Shown here: positions 8,372 to 17,692 of the stretch, one piece after another
Layout: each line of letters starts with the position of its first letter
Position numbering within the stretch: the stretch's first letter is position 1
DNA from: Marivivens sp.
GTDB lineage: Bacteria > Pseudomonadota > Alphaproteobacteria > Rhodobacterales > Rhodobacteraceae
Length of the DNA: 32,003 nt
Direction of reading: 5' to 3'
NCBI GenBank assembly: GCA_023254495.1
Contig: JALRLK010000043.1
Span: 1 to 32,003 of the forward strand
The notes under the pieces: model-generated
What the model was told of the DNA's origin: nothing
What the model saw: the letters and a program-made list of their open reading frames with translations, nothing else
Databases searched by the model: none
Position numbers and translations under genes: made by a program

Positions 8372-10326
8372 ATGTCATCAGAACCACAGATCCGGATCGG
8401 TGATCGGGAAGAGCTTGTATTCATGCTCGCCGAAGCCGCAGCCATCGAACACAATGTCATGTGCGGCTACCTCTACGGAGCCTGGAGCCTCAAGCTGGGT
8501 GAGCGTGACGGGCTGACGCCTGATCAGGCCAAGGTCGTCGCGGAATGGAAGCGGCTCATCACGCAGGTCGCCATCGAGGAGATGACCCACCTGACGCTGG
8601 TGGGCAATCTGGCGATTTCCATCGGTGGCGCGCCGCATCTCTCGCGGCCGGAATTCCCGATCCCTGCGGGCGAACATCCCGCCGCAATCGACCTTGAACT
8701 CGCGGGCTTTTGCCATGCCCTTCTGGACCACGCGATCTTTTTAGAGCGCCCCGAGGGCGTCGAGCTGGCCGATGCGCCCGGCTTTGCGCCACCTGCGGAA
8801 TACAGCCGCGCCGCGCCGAAAGGCACGATCATGCCCTCATCGCAGGACTATAGCACCATCGGCCATCTCTATCGCGGCATCTATCATGGCTTTGAGGTTT
8901 TGACCCGCCGCTATGGCGAAGAGGATCTCTTCTGCGGCACCATCGAGGATCAGATCACCCCCGCCGACGCCCCCTGCCCGGCCTTTCCGTTGTCAAAGAC
9001 CTCGCCAGCGCCCGTGACGCCATCGAGACTATCGTCGAGCAGGGCGAAGGGGCGCCGCAGCATTCCGAGGACTCGCACTACGCCCGTTTCCTTTCGGTCA
9101 AGGCGCAGCTTGAAGAGATGGTCGCCAAAGATCCGACCTTCCAGCCCGCCTGGCCCGTGGCCCGCAACCCCTGCGCCAAGGCACCGATCCCCGGCAGCAA
9201 CCGCATCCAGATCACCGACCCCGAGGCGGCGCAGGTGCTCGACCTCGGCAATTCTCTTTATAACCTCATGCTCCGCTGTCTTGCCCAAGCCTGGGACCGT
9301 GCGCCCGGAGAGGCAGCGACCAAACAACTGATGGTCACCCTTGCCCGCGAGGCGATGTGGGCGCTCGTGCCGGTGGGCGAATACCTTGCCTCGCTTCCGG
9401 CGGGGCCGGAACATCCGGCCCTGCACGCGGGGCTTTCGTTTTCGACCCTGCGGGATGTGCGAAGCCTGCCTGAAGGGCACGGCGAGATGCTCTTCCTCTC
9501 CGAGCGGATGGAAGAGATTGCCAAACACGCCGAGCGGCTCTTTCCCGAGGGGCACGAACTCTACAAGATACCTGCGGGCCTCCGCAAGATGGCGCGCAAG
9601 ATCGAGGTGCCCGGGGCCGAGCCGAAACCGGTCGCAGCCCCCCTCGTCAACGACAAGCGCGGCGCACCAGTGGCGGAGGGCGAGGACGATCCTTTTGGCA
9701 TCGCCGAGGGCAAGGAAATGACGCTGCATTTCAACTCCAAGCGCTGCATCCATTCACGGCGCTGCGTGCTGGGCGCGCCGGATGTGTTTCTTGCCAACGT
9801 GGTGGGCGAGTGGCTCTTTCCCGACAAGATGCTCACCGCCGATCTGCGCGGCATCTGCCACACCTGCCCCTCGGGTGCGATCACCTATGATCCGAAGGGA
9901 GACACACCGCCTGAGCCTGCGCCGCTGGTCAACTCGCTCAAGCCCCGCGAAAACGGCCCCTATGCCGTGCACGCGACGATCCTCATGGATGGCAAACCCG
10001 ACGGCTATCGCGCCACGCTCTGCCGCTGCGGCGCCTCGAAGAACGAGCCCTATTGCGACGGCTCGCACAACATGATCGGCTTCCGCGCCTCAGGCGAGCC
10101 GGAGACGCGGCCCTCTGATCCCCTGAAGGTCCGCAATGGCGAATTGCGGATTGATCCAGAGGTCAACGGCCCCTTGCAGGTGACAGGCAACCTCGAGATT
10201 TGCACCGGCACGAGGCGCAACGTGGATCGGGTTCAGTCGGTGCGGCTTTGCCGCTGTGGCGGATCGAAGAACAAGCCGTTCTGCGACAATACCCACCTCA
10301 AGATCGGCTTCCGCAGCGACCAGTAG
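8372..10326 (+). pseudogene. Ferritin-like (VioB/iminophenyl-pyruvate dimer synthase-like) + Fer4_19-like + two CDGSH domains; reading frame broken once near 8970
   Basis: ORF 8351-9331 gives the ferritin-like half; ORF 9118-10326 gives FNSKRCIHSRRCVLGAPDVF...CHTCPSGAITYDP and two CDGSH motifs (CRCGASKNEPYCDGSH, CRCGGSKNKPFCDNTH). The frames join if one C is added to the C5 run at 8970-8974 (reads DAPLPGLSVVKDLASARDAIE). Confidence 0.8.
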
Positions 10327-10329
10327 CCC

Positions 10330-11691
10330 TCAGAGATACCAGTCGTATTCCTGCCGCGAGATCGTGTCCATGAAGGCCTCGAGCTCGGCCGCTTTTACCT
10401 GCCGGTAGAGGTCGAGATAGTCCTCGCCGAAATAGTCGGTGAGGATCTCGGCCCGTCCAAGCGCGGCTAGCGCATCCCAGAACGTATTGGGCAGGGTTTC
10501 GTCCAGCTCTGCGCCCGCGTTGCCTGTATGCTTGGCGCCGGGATCGAGCTCGTTCGTGAGGCCATAATGGACGCCCGCCAGAACCGCGGCCGTGACGAGA
10601 TAGGGATTGGCTTCAGCCCCCGCCACACGGTGTTCGAGCCTGCGGGCGGCGCCATCGGTCACGGGCGGCAGGCGGAAGGCGACCGAGCGGTTGTTCTCGC
10701 CCCAGTCGCGGGTGACGGGGGTAAACTCGTCAGGCTTGAAGCGGCGATAGACGTTGATGTTGGGCGCGAAGATCGCCATCGCCTCGTGCAGCGTGGCCTG
10801 AAGGCCGCCCACCGCATGGCCGAGGAGCTTTTCGCCATCGGGACGAGCGGGATCAAAGATGTTGCGGCCCTCATCGTCCAAAAGGCTCATGTGGATGTGC
10901 AGGCCGTTGCCCGACAGGCCGGGGAAAGGCTTGGACATGAACGTGACGTCAAAGCCTTGCGCCCGCGCCTCGCCCTGCACCGCCCGCCGCAGAAGGGCGG
11001 CATGATCAGCAGCGCGGAGCGGGTCGGTCTGGTGCTCGAGATTGATCTCGAACTGCCCCGGACCGTATTCGCAGATGACCGTGCTGACCGGCAAGCCCTG
11101 CGCCCGGCAGGCTTCCTGCAAGGCATTGAGGATCGGGCTATATTCGTCGAGCTTTGCCAGCGAGAGCACTTGCCCCTGCGACTCGCGCTCGCCAGTCACA
11201 GGCGAGGCGGCGGGGATCGGCGCGCCGTCCGCGGCGCGGCCAAGGTCGGTGAGATAGAACTCCAACTCCAGCGCCACTACGGGCTTCAGGCCAAGACCGC
11301 GCACCATTTCGATGACATCCGCGAGGATCTTGCGCGGCTCATACCAGAAGGTCTCGCCATTCGTGGCGCGGGTCATCTGACACAAGACCTGCCCGCCTTT
11401 GCCGCCGCTCCAAGGGATCGGTGCAAAGGTTCCGGCAATGGGCCGCGCCATGCCGTCGGGATCGCCATCGGAAAAGCCGAAACCCATCGGATCGGCAGTG
11501 TTGCCCCGCACGTCCACAAGCTGCATCGCCGCGCAAACCGGCGTTCCGGCCTTGAGCATCTTGGCGACATGGCCAACGGGAAGCCGCTTGCCGATGGCCC
11601 GCCCGCAGAGGTCGATCACGATCGCGTCGATATACTCGATGAAGGGATGGTCTTGCAGAAGCTCGTCGAGCTCGGTCTCGGTGGCAAACAT
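10330..11691 (-). CDS. Glutamine synthetase family protein (gamma-glutamyl-amine ligase-like)
   Basis: Contains LELEFYL, GPGQFEINLEHQTDPLRAAD, GNGLHIHMSLLD, HRVAGAEANPYLVTAAVLAG, C-terminal EAFMDTISRQEYDWYL. Confidence 0.92.
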   Translation of the reverse strand: MFATETELDELLQDHPFIEYIDAIVIDLCGRAIGKRLPVGHVAKMLKAGTPVCAAMQLVDVRGNTADPMGFGFSDGDPDGMARPIAGTFAPIPWSGGKGGQVLCQMTRATNGETFWYEPRKILADVIEMVRGLGLKPVVALELEFYLTDLGRAADGAPIPAASPVTGERESQGQVLSLAKLDEYSPILNALQEACRAQGLPVSTVICEYGPGQFEINLEHQTDPLRAADHAALLRRAVQGEARAQGFDVTFMSKPFPGLSGNGLHIHMSLLDDEGRNIFDPARPDGEKLLGHAVGGLQATLHEAMAIFAPNINVYRRFKPDEFTPVTRDWGENNRSVAFRLPPVTDGAARRLEHRVAGAEANPYLVTAAVLAGVHYGLTNELDPGAKHTGNAGAELDETLPNTFWDALAALGRAEILTDYFGEDYLDLYRQVKAAELEAFMDTISRQEYDWYL

Positions 11692-11759
11692 GGGGTCTCG
11701 TCCGGTTCTGTTCCTTTGCAGGGATCATACCCACCCGAAGCCCGCGCGATAGCCCTTTC

Positions 11760-12992
11760 CTATGCCTTTTCGGGCCGGTGGGTCTCTCTGAGACCGAGGA
11801 AGAGCCACAGCCCCGACAGCGCCATCGCCCCCGCGGTAAGCCAGAAGCCCGCTTCGAGATGTCCCGAGGCATCCGCCACTAGGCCAATCGCCAATGCCCC
11901 GAAGGCATAGCCGAGATCGCGCCAGAACCGGTAAACGCCCAAGGCCGAGCCACGCCATTCGGGCTTGGCCAGATCGCCGACCGCGGCGATGAGGTTGGGA
12001 TAGAGGAGCGCCATGCCAACGCCCGTCACCGCCGCCGCACCCGCCCATGCAAGTGGGGCCGACAGGAGCGGGAAAGCCGCGACCCCCGCAGCGCATATGG
12101 CAAAGCCCGCGACGATCGGCGGCTTGCGCCCGATCCTGTCGGAAAGGGGGCCGGTCCAAAGCTGGCTTGCGCCCCAGACAAGCCCATAGGTCACTGTGAT
12201 CCAGCCGATGGTGACAAGGGCCACGCCTTGCGCCGCGAGGTAGACCGGCACCAGCGCCCACATCAACGCATCGACGAATTTCTCGACGCTGCCCGCCTGC
12301 GAAAGTGCCTGAAACTCGCGGCTGCGCCAGCTGACCAGCGCAAAGATGCTCTTGGCGGATACTGCGGGGGCCTTGGCCGCGCCAACCGGAGGCCGCGTCT
12401 CGGCAAAAGCCAAGATCGCCGCCACCAGCGCCAGAAGGTTGACGATCAGGCCAATGGCAAACAGCGCCGTGCGGGGATCGAATTGGCTCGCCAGATAGCC
12501 CGTCGCTAGGCCCGCAATCGCCACGCCGCCATAGCCCGCAAATTCATTGACGCCGGTGGCAAGCCCCCGCTGGTCGGGGCGGGCAATGTCGAACTTGGCG
12601 GTCACGGTCATCGACCAGCAAAAGCCCTGATTGACGCCCAAAAGCACATTGGCTGCGACGATCCAGCCCCAGCTTGGCGCGAGGAGGATCACGAAGGGGA
12701 TCGGCAAGGCAACGAGCCACCCCCAGATCAAGACCTTCCTTCGGCCCACGCTGTCGGACAGGCGGCCCGAGACAAAGTTCATCGCCCCTTTGACAAGGCC
12801 GAAGCTGACGACGAAAGCGAAGAGAGAGGCGACCGACCCTTGGGCGACGCCAAACTCTGTTTCGGCCATCGCGGGGATCACCGTGCGCTGAAGGCCGATG
12901 GTCAGGCCGACGAAGAACACCTGCAAAAGCTGCTGCAGGAAGAGGCCGAGGTTTTCTCGCAGGCCCAGAGGTCGGGTTGGCACGGTGGTCAT
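11760..12992 (-). CDS. MFS transporter
   Basis: Multiple hydrophobic segments; GRLSDSVGRRKVLIWG and GPLSDRIGRKPPIVAG loop motifs. Confidence 0.9.
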   Translation of the reverse strand: MTTVPTRPLGLRENLGLFLQQLLQVFFVGLTIGLQRTVIPAMAETEFGVAQGSVASLFAFVVSFGLVKGAMNFVSGRLSDSVGRRKVLIWGWLVALPIPFVILLAPSWGWIVAANVLLGVNQGFCWSMTVTAKFDIARPDQRGLATGVNEFAGYGGVAIAGLATGYLASQFDPRTALFAIGLIVNLLALVAAILAFAETRPPVGAAKAPAVSAKSIFALVSWRSREFQALSQAGSVEKFVDALMWALVPVYLAAQGVALVTIGWITVTYGLVWGASQLWTGPLSDRIGRKPPIVAGFAICAAGVAAFPLLSAPLAWAGAAAVTGVGMALLYPNLIAAVGDLAKPEWRGSALGVYRFWRDLGYAFGALAIGLVADASGHLEAGFWLTAGAMALSGLWLFLGLRETHRPEKA

Positions 12993-13029
12993 TTCGTCGA
13001 TTCCGGTTGCACTTCTGGTCGTAGGCGCA

Positions 13030-13057
13030 TATCATTCAAGAGATTTATTGAATGATA
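13030..13057. promoter_or_regulatory. Palindromic operator candidate TATCATTCAA-N8-TTGAATGATA
   Basis: Perfect 10-bp inverted repeat (13030-13039 / 13048-13057) in the divergent gap between the MFS gene and the ArsR-rhodanese gene. Confidence 0.75.
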
Positions 13058-13077
13058 CTTACGAACCGGCCCCCTCG

Positions 13078-13761
13078 ATGTCAACGTCCAACAAACTCGC
13101 CCTGATCGACGAATATGCCTCGATCGCCCGCGCCCTCGCCTCGCCGCACCGGATGCGCCTTTTGGAGCAATTGGCCCAAGGCGAGAAAGGCGTCGACGCT
13201 TTGGCCGAGAAAACCGAGCTGAGCTTTGCCAACTGCTCGCAGCACCTTCAGGAATTGCGCCGTGTCGGGCTGGTGACAAGCCGGCGCGAGGGCAAGGCCG
13301 CCATTTATCGGCTGACCGACGACGACACGCTGCGCCTGATGGCGCTGATCCAGAAGATCGCCCGCCAAAACATCGACCGTGTCGACGAGATCCTCGATGG
13401 TATCGCCGGCGGGATCGAGCGGCCCGAGCCTGTCTCGCGCGAAGTTTTGGCCGAGCGGTTGGCCGCGGGCGACGTGGTGGTGCTCGATATCCGCCCGCCG
13501 GAGGAATTCGCAGCGGGCCATATCCCCGGCGCGCTCAGCGCCCCGCTGGACGAGGTAGGCCAACTGGCCGAAAGCCTCGATCCGTCAACGCCGATCTTTG
13601 CCTATTGCCGCGGCCCCTATTGCCTTTATGCCGACCGCGCCGCCGCTGAACTGCGCCAGCGCGGGTTTGATGCCCGAACGGTCGAAGGCGGCCTGCCCGA
13701 CTGGCGCGCCGACGGCCGCCCCGTAGCGACGGTTGACAGGGCGGTCGACGCTGTAATCTAA
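13078..13761 (+). CDS. ArsR-family HTH regulator fused to a rhodanese domain
   Basis: N-terminal winged-helix (ALASPHRMRLLEQLAQGEKGVDALAEKTELSFANCSQHLQELRRVGLVTSRREGKAAIYRL); C-terminal rhodanese with VVLDIRPPEEFAAGHIPGA and YCRGPYC. Confidence 0.92.
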   Translation: MSTSNKLALIDEYASIARALASPHRMRLLEQLAQGEKGVDALAEKTELSFANCSQHLQELRRVGLVTSRREGKAAIYRLTDDDTLRLMALIQKIARQNIDRVDEILDGIAGGIERPEPVSREVLAERLAAGDVVVLDIRPPEEFAAGHIPGALSAPLDEVGQLAESLDPSTPIFAYCRGPYCLYADRAAAELRQRGFDARTVEGGLPDWRADGRPVATVDRAVDAVI

Positions 13762-13765
13762 CGGC

Positions 13766-14848
13766 TCAGCCGAGCTGATAGCCTGGCGTTGACTTCGAGA
13801 TCGCCAGTTCCTCGGCGTCCATATCCTCGGGGATGCCTTCAAACAGCGGCGTCGAGAGATAACGCTCGCCGGTATCGGGCAACATACAGAGGATAACGGA
13901 ACCCGGAGCGGCTTTCGCTGCGACCTTCATCGCGGCGGCAAAGCTCGCGCCGCCCGAGATACCGGTCAGGATCCCCTCTTTCCGGGCCAGCTTTCGCGCC
14001 CATTCGACACCCTCGGGCCCTGGGATCGGCAGAAGTTCGTCATAGCCCGCGCCATCGAGAAGCTCTTGGAGCACGAAAGGAACAAAGTCCGGCGTCCAGC
14101 CTTGGATCGGGTGCGGCTGGGCGATGGTCTGGCTGGCGGCGGGGGAATGGTTGGCGTTACGCTTCTGCTCCTCGCCCTGCCCGACAATCTGGGAATTGGC
14201 GGGTTCGGCCATGATAATCTTGGTCTCGGGCCTTTCGCGGCGCAGAACCCGCGCCACGCCTGTGATCGTCCCGCCAGTGCCATAGCCCGAGACGAAATAA
14301 TCCAGCCGGTTGCCCTCGAAATCGCCAAGGATCTCGTGGCCTGTTGTCATTTCGTGGATATCGGCGTTGTCGGCGGTCTCGAACTGATGGGCAAAGAACC
14401 AGCCATTCGCCTTCGCCAGCTCTTCTGCCTTGCGATACATCCCGATGCCCTTCTCGGCCCTCGGGGTCAGCACAACCTTTGCACCAAGCATCCGCATCAG
14501 CCGGCGCCGCTCGACCGAAAAGCTATCGGCCATGGTGACAACAAGCGGATAGCCCTTCTGCGCGCAGACCAATGCCAGGCCGATCCCGGTGTTGCCGCTC
14601 GTGGCCTCGACCACGGTCTGGCCCGGCTTGATCCGGCCTTCCCTCTCGGCGGCTTCGATGATGTTAAGAGCGAGGCGGTCTTTCACCGAACCGCCGGGAT
14701 TGAAGAACTCGGCCTTCACATAGAGCCGAACACCGGCCGGCGCGAGATTGTTGATCCTTATGCAGGGCGTATCGCCAACTGTATCGAGAACTGAATCGAA
14801 CACGCGCCCTCGGCCGTGCAGGTGCCGGATTTCATCTGATCTGTGCAT
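13766..14848 (-). CDS. cysK: Cysteine synthase / O-acetylserine sulfhydrylase-like PLP enzyme
   Basis: NPGGSVKDRLALNIIEAAE, EATSGNTGIGLA, GYGTGGTITGVARVL, GISGGASFAAAMKVA; start at 14848 preceded by GGAGGA. Confidence 0.9.
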   Translation of the reverse strand: MHRSDEIRHLHGRGRVFDSVLDTVGDTPCIRINNLAPAGVRLYVKAEFFNPGGSVKDRLALNIIEAAEREGRIKPGQTVVEATSGNTGIGLALVCAQKGYPLVVTMADSFSVERRRLMRMLGAKVVLTPRAEKGIGMYRKAEELAKANGWFFAHQFETADNADIHEMTTGHEILGDFEGNRLDYFVSGYGTGGTITGVARVLRRERPETKIIMAEPANSQIVGQGEEQKRNANHSPAASQTIAQPHPIQGWTPDFVPFVLQELLDGAGYDELLPIPGPEGVEWARKLARKEGILTGISGGASFAAAMKVAAKAAPGSVILCMLPDTGERYLSTPLFEGIPEDMDAEELAISKSTPGYQLG

Positions 14849-14945
14849 GGAGTCCTCCAAAGGGATAGGTCAGCAAATACGCCTTCGCCGATGATCATAG
14901 CACAATCCGGCGCAGTCTCGATGCGATCCATTGGGGGAACGGCAA

Positions 14946-14973
14946 AGAAAAACGCCCGGTCAATCGCCGGGCG
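14946..14973 (-). terminator. Rho-independent terminator closing the sHdr-LbpA/TusA operon
   Basis: Stem CGCCCGG (14953-14959) / CCGGGCG (14967-14973) followed on the minus strand by a T5 run (A5 at 14948-14952 on plus). Confidence 0.85.
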
Positions 14974-15043
14974 CTCTGTGGTAATTTGGTGCGCCTGAGG
15001 CAAACAAACGCGAACCAGATTCTCGTCTGGCCTGCCTCGGGGC

Positions 15044-15271
15044 CTAGGCGGTGTGTTTGATCGTGAAGAAGTAAACGTTCCCGTCCTGATGATGCTCGAC
15101 CAGTTCGTTTCCGGTGGTGCGGCAGAAGGCTTCAAAGTCCTTCACTGCGCCCGGATCGGTCGCCTGAATTTCCAGGGTGCCGCCGGTCGGAACATCCTTG
15201 AGTGCCTTCTTAGCCCGCAGGATCGGAAGGGGGCAGTTGAGGCCCTTCGCGTCGAGAGTTACGTCAGCCAT
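15044..15271 (-). CDS. tusA: TusA-family sulfurtransferase
   Basis: 75 aa; LDAKGLNCPLPILRAKKAL contains the CPxP active-site motif. Confidence 0.93.
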   Translation of the reverse strand: MADVTLDAKGLNCPLPILRAKKALKDVPTGGTLEIQATDPGAVKDFEAFCRTTGNELVEHHQDGNVYFFTIKHTA

Positions 15272-15283
15272 TCGTGTAATCCT

Positions 15284-15778
15284 TTAGATATAGAGGTTAA
15301 TTTCACTTTTGGTCGCGACCTCGACCCAAGACGCCGCGCCGCCAATGGCGACACCGTCGATCAGGTCTTCGCGCTTGTATTCAAAGAGATCGAGGGTCAT
15401 CTGGCAGGCAATCATGTTGACCTCGGACTCGATGGCCATCTCGCGCAGCTCTTCGACCGAGGCGACGCCCTTCTTCTTGATGAGGTTCTTCATCATCGCG
15501 GTGGTCAGCGCCGGCGCGCCCGGCAGGGCGGCCATGATGTTGGGCATGGCCATGTGGCCGCCCATCATCGGCATTTCCATAGCCGAGTTGCCGAGGGTCG
15601 TAACCTTCAGGTTCATGTCTTTCTTCAAAAGGCCGAGGCCGTAGAAGGTAAAGAACATGGTGACATCAAGCCCCATCGCCGCGGCGGTGGTGGCCAGAAT
15701 GAACGGAGGATAGGCCCAGTCGAGCGTGCCCTTCGTTACGATGATCGACATTGACTTTGCGTTTTGTTCGTCCGCCAC
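15284..15778 (-). CDS. DsrE/DsrF/DrsH-like family protein (DsrE2-like), GTG start
   Basis: SIIVTKGTLDWAYPPFILATTAAAMGLDVTMFFTFYGLGLL...ACQMTLDLF; located between lbpA and tusA. Confidence 0.88.
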   Translation of the reverse strand: MADEQNAKSMSIIVTKGTLDWAYPPFILATTAAAMGLDVTMFFTFYGLGLLKKDMNLKVTTLGNSAMEMPMMGGHMAMPNIMAALPGAPALTTAMMKNLIKKKGVASVEELREMAIESEVNMIACQMTLDLFEYKREDLIDGVAIGGAASWVEVATKSEINLYI

Positions 15779-15800
15779 GGGACATCCCTCCCATAATACT

Positions 15801-15818
15801 CCGGGCCTGACGGCCCGG
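15801..15818. other. Perfect GC-rich hairpin between lbpA and dsrE2-like gene
   Basis: CCGGGCC-TGAC-GGCCCGG; no U-run follows on either strand. Confidence 0.8.
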
Positions 15819-15839
15819 ACCTAGATCCGCGCCCTTAGG

Positions 15840-16280
15840 TCAAGCGCATCCTGCAAATTCATCAGCGGCCATCTTGGCCTCATAGGGCGCTGCAACTGCT
15901 GCTCCGGGGGTCAGGATCGCATCCGCTTCGCCCTGGTTGGCCGGCTTGACCCGCACCATCCAGCCGGCGCCGTAGGTATCGCTGTTGGCCAACTTGGGAT
16001 CATCGACCAGCGCCAAGTTCACCTCGACGATCTCGGCGGTAAAGCCCAGCTTGGCCGGGCCGACCCATTTGCCGCTCTCGACGGTGGCACAGCTTTTGCC
16101 GGCCTCGATCGTCTTGCCGGCCTTCTTGCCGGTAAAGGCCACAAGCTGGCCGGCCATGCCGGTCGCGATCATGGTCATGCCCGCGGTATAGGTGCCGTCG
16201 CCTTCGGGGCGATACCACAGGTTGTTCGGCACGTCGTAAAACAGATCGTCCGGAAGATTACATCCACGTACCACTGGCAT
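15840..16280 (-). CDS. lbpA: Lipoate-binding protein LbpA (GcvH-like)
   Basis: GcvH-like fold sequence WYRPEGDGTYTAGMTMIATGMAGQLVAFTGKKAGKTIEAGKSCATVESGKWVGP with lipoyl-lysine context (ESGKW), within an hdr-like cluster. Confidence 0.93.
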   Translation of the reverse strand: MPVVRGCNLPDDLFYDVPNNLWYRPEGDGTYTAGMTMIATGMAGQLVAFTGKKAGKTIEAGKSCATVESGKWVGPAKLGFTAEIVEVNLALVDDPKLANSDTYGAGWMVRVKPANQGEADAILTPGAAVAAPYEAKMAADEFAGCA

Positions 16281-16301
16281 CGGTCGACTCCTTCGTCTTC
16301 T

Positions 16302-16766
16302 TCAATTCGTTATGGTGCTGTCCGCACTGTGCAGCGGACGCGATGAGCAGCAGAAATCGCCCAAGCCACTTTCGTGGAGTTTGCCTCCGACGAACAATCC
16401 CAGATGCCGCAAGACATGGGCTTCGAGCATCAGGTGGTGGCGAGCTTGGGCAAGGTCGCCCTCGGATAATGACATCTCGACAACGTTCCGCAAATACACA
16501 AGTTCACGGCAGGTCTCGCGGCAGGCGTTGAACGAGGGATTGCCCTTTGCCCCTTGCCGGTGCAGCGCCAGAAGGCGATAACCCTCGACCTCTTCCTCGG
16601 TCGGAACGTTGCCTGCGGCCTCGACCCAAGCCTCGAGCACGACCTCTCCGGCCCCAAGGAGCTGCTTGGCAGAGTCGAGCGGCGCAGCGTCGGAGGCGGC
16701 CGACGCGGCTACGGCATCGGCCAGCGCGATTGCGCCATCAAGATCGAGGGGCGCCTGAAGGGTCAT
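16302..16766 (-). CDS. Uncharacterized 154-aa protein inside the sHdr operon
   Basis: ATG at 16766, start region adjoining the HdrB2 stop; translation contains FNACRETCRELVYLRNVVE and GDFCCSSRPL. No family recognised. Confidence 0.75.
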   Translation of the reverse strand: MTLQAPLDLDGAIALADAVAASAASDAAPLDSAKQLLGAGEVVLEAWVEAAGNVPTEEEVEGYRLLALHRQGAKGNPSFNACRETCRELVYLRNVVEMSLSEGDLAQARHHLMLEAHVLRHLGLFVGGKLHESGLGDFCCSSRPLHSADSTITN

Positions 16767-17692
16767 CCGAGGCCCTTTTCCTTGAGGAAGGCGCGCGAGT
16801 CCGACAGGTTTTCCTGAACGCCCACTTTCGAGGCCGAGAGGCCCAGCGCCATGCCAAGAAGCTGGGTAAAGTAGAGGATCTTCACGTTGGTCTTGCGCCC
16901 CAGAACCTTCTCGGCGCGGACCTGATGCATCTCGAGGCCGGTGTGGCAGGTCGGGCATTCGGTTGCGATCACCTCAGCACCGCAGGCCTCGGCCGTTTCG
17001 ATGATGTTGAGCACGAGCTTCGTGGACATATCGCTGTCCGAGAGCGAATGCGCACCACCGCAGCAGGCGGTTTTCAACGGAAACTCGACATTCTCGGCGC
17101 CGGCGGCGGCGAGGATATCATCCATGAAATGCGGCTTGGCGGTCGACTCGCTGCCGGGGCCCTTGTCCTTCTCGGGGAAGATGTGGCGCGGGCGTGTGTA
17201 CATACAGCCGTAATAGTTGGCGACCTTGATGCCTTTGAGCGAGTTCTTCACGCGCTTTTCGAGCTCTTCCTCGCCCACGGCCTTCTTGATCCAGTCAAGC
17301 GCGTGGATCGTCTCGACCTTGCCGGGCTTATAGGCATCGTGGCCGGCCTTGGCGCTGATGCGCTCGTTCACCTCGACCGATTTCGGATCATTGGCGAGGT
17401 CGTACTCGGCCTTCTTGAGGTTGTGATAGCAGCCGTTGCAGGGCGCCATGACCTTGTCGAAGCCCATATCCTCGGCGATCGAGAGGTTGCGGGCGGAAAG
17501 ATAGGTCTGCACCTTGGGGTCAACGTTTTTGACCTCCATCGCGCCGCAGCAGTTCCAGTTCTCGAGCTCGACAAGCTCAAGGCCCAAGGATTTGCCGACC
17601 GCCTTGGTCGAACGGTTATAGGCGTGGCCGGTGCCTTCTAGGGCGCAGCCCGGATAATAGGCGACCTTCTGGAGATCGTTGCTGCCGTCCAT
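16763..17692 (-). CDS. shdrB2: Heterodisulfide reductase subunit B-like, sHdrB2
   Basis: Two CCG-type motifs (YYPGCALEGTG...NWNCCGAME; YYGCMYTRP...KTACCGGAH). Confidence 0.92.
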   Translation of the reverse strand: MDGSNDLQKVAYYPGCALEGTGHAYNRSTKAVGKSLGLELVELENWNCCGAMEVKNVDPKVQTYLSARNLSIAEDMGFDKVMAPCNGCYHNLKKAEYDLANDPKSVEVNERISAKAGHDAYKPGKVETIHALDWIKKAVGEEELEKRVKNSLKGIKVANYYGCMYTRPRHIFPEKDKGPGSESTAKPHFMDDILAAAGAENVEFPLKTACCGGAHSLSDSDMSTKLVLNIIETAEACGAEVIATECPTCHTGLEMHQVRAEKVLGRKTNVKILYFTQLLGMALGLSASKVGVQENLSDSRAFLKEKGLG

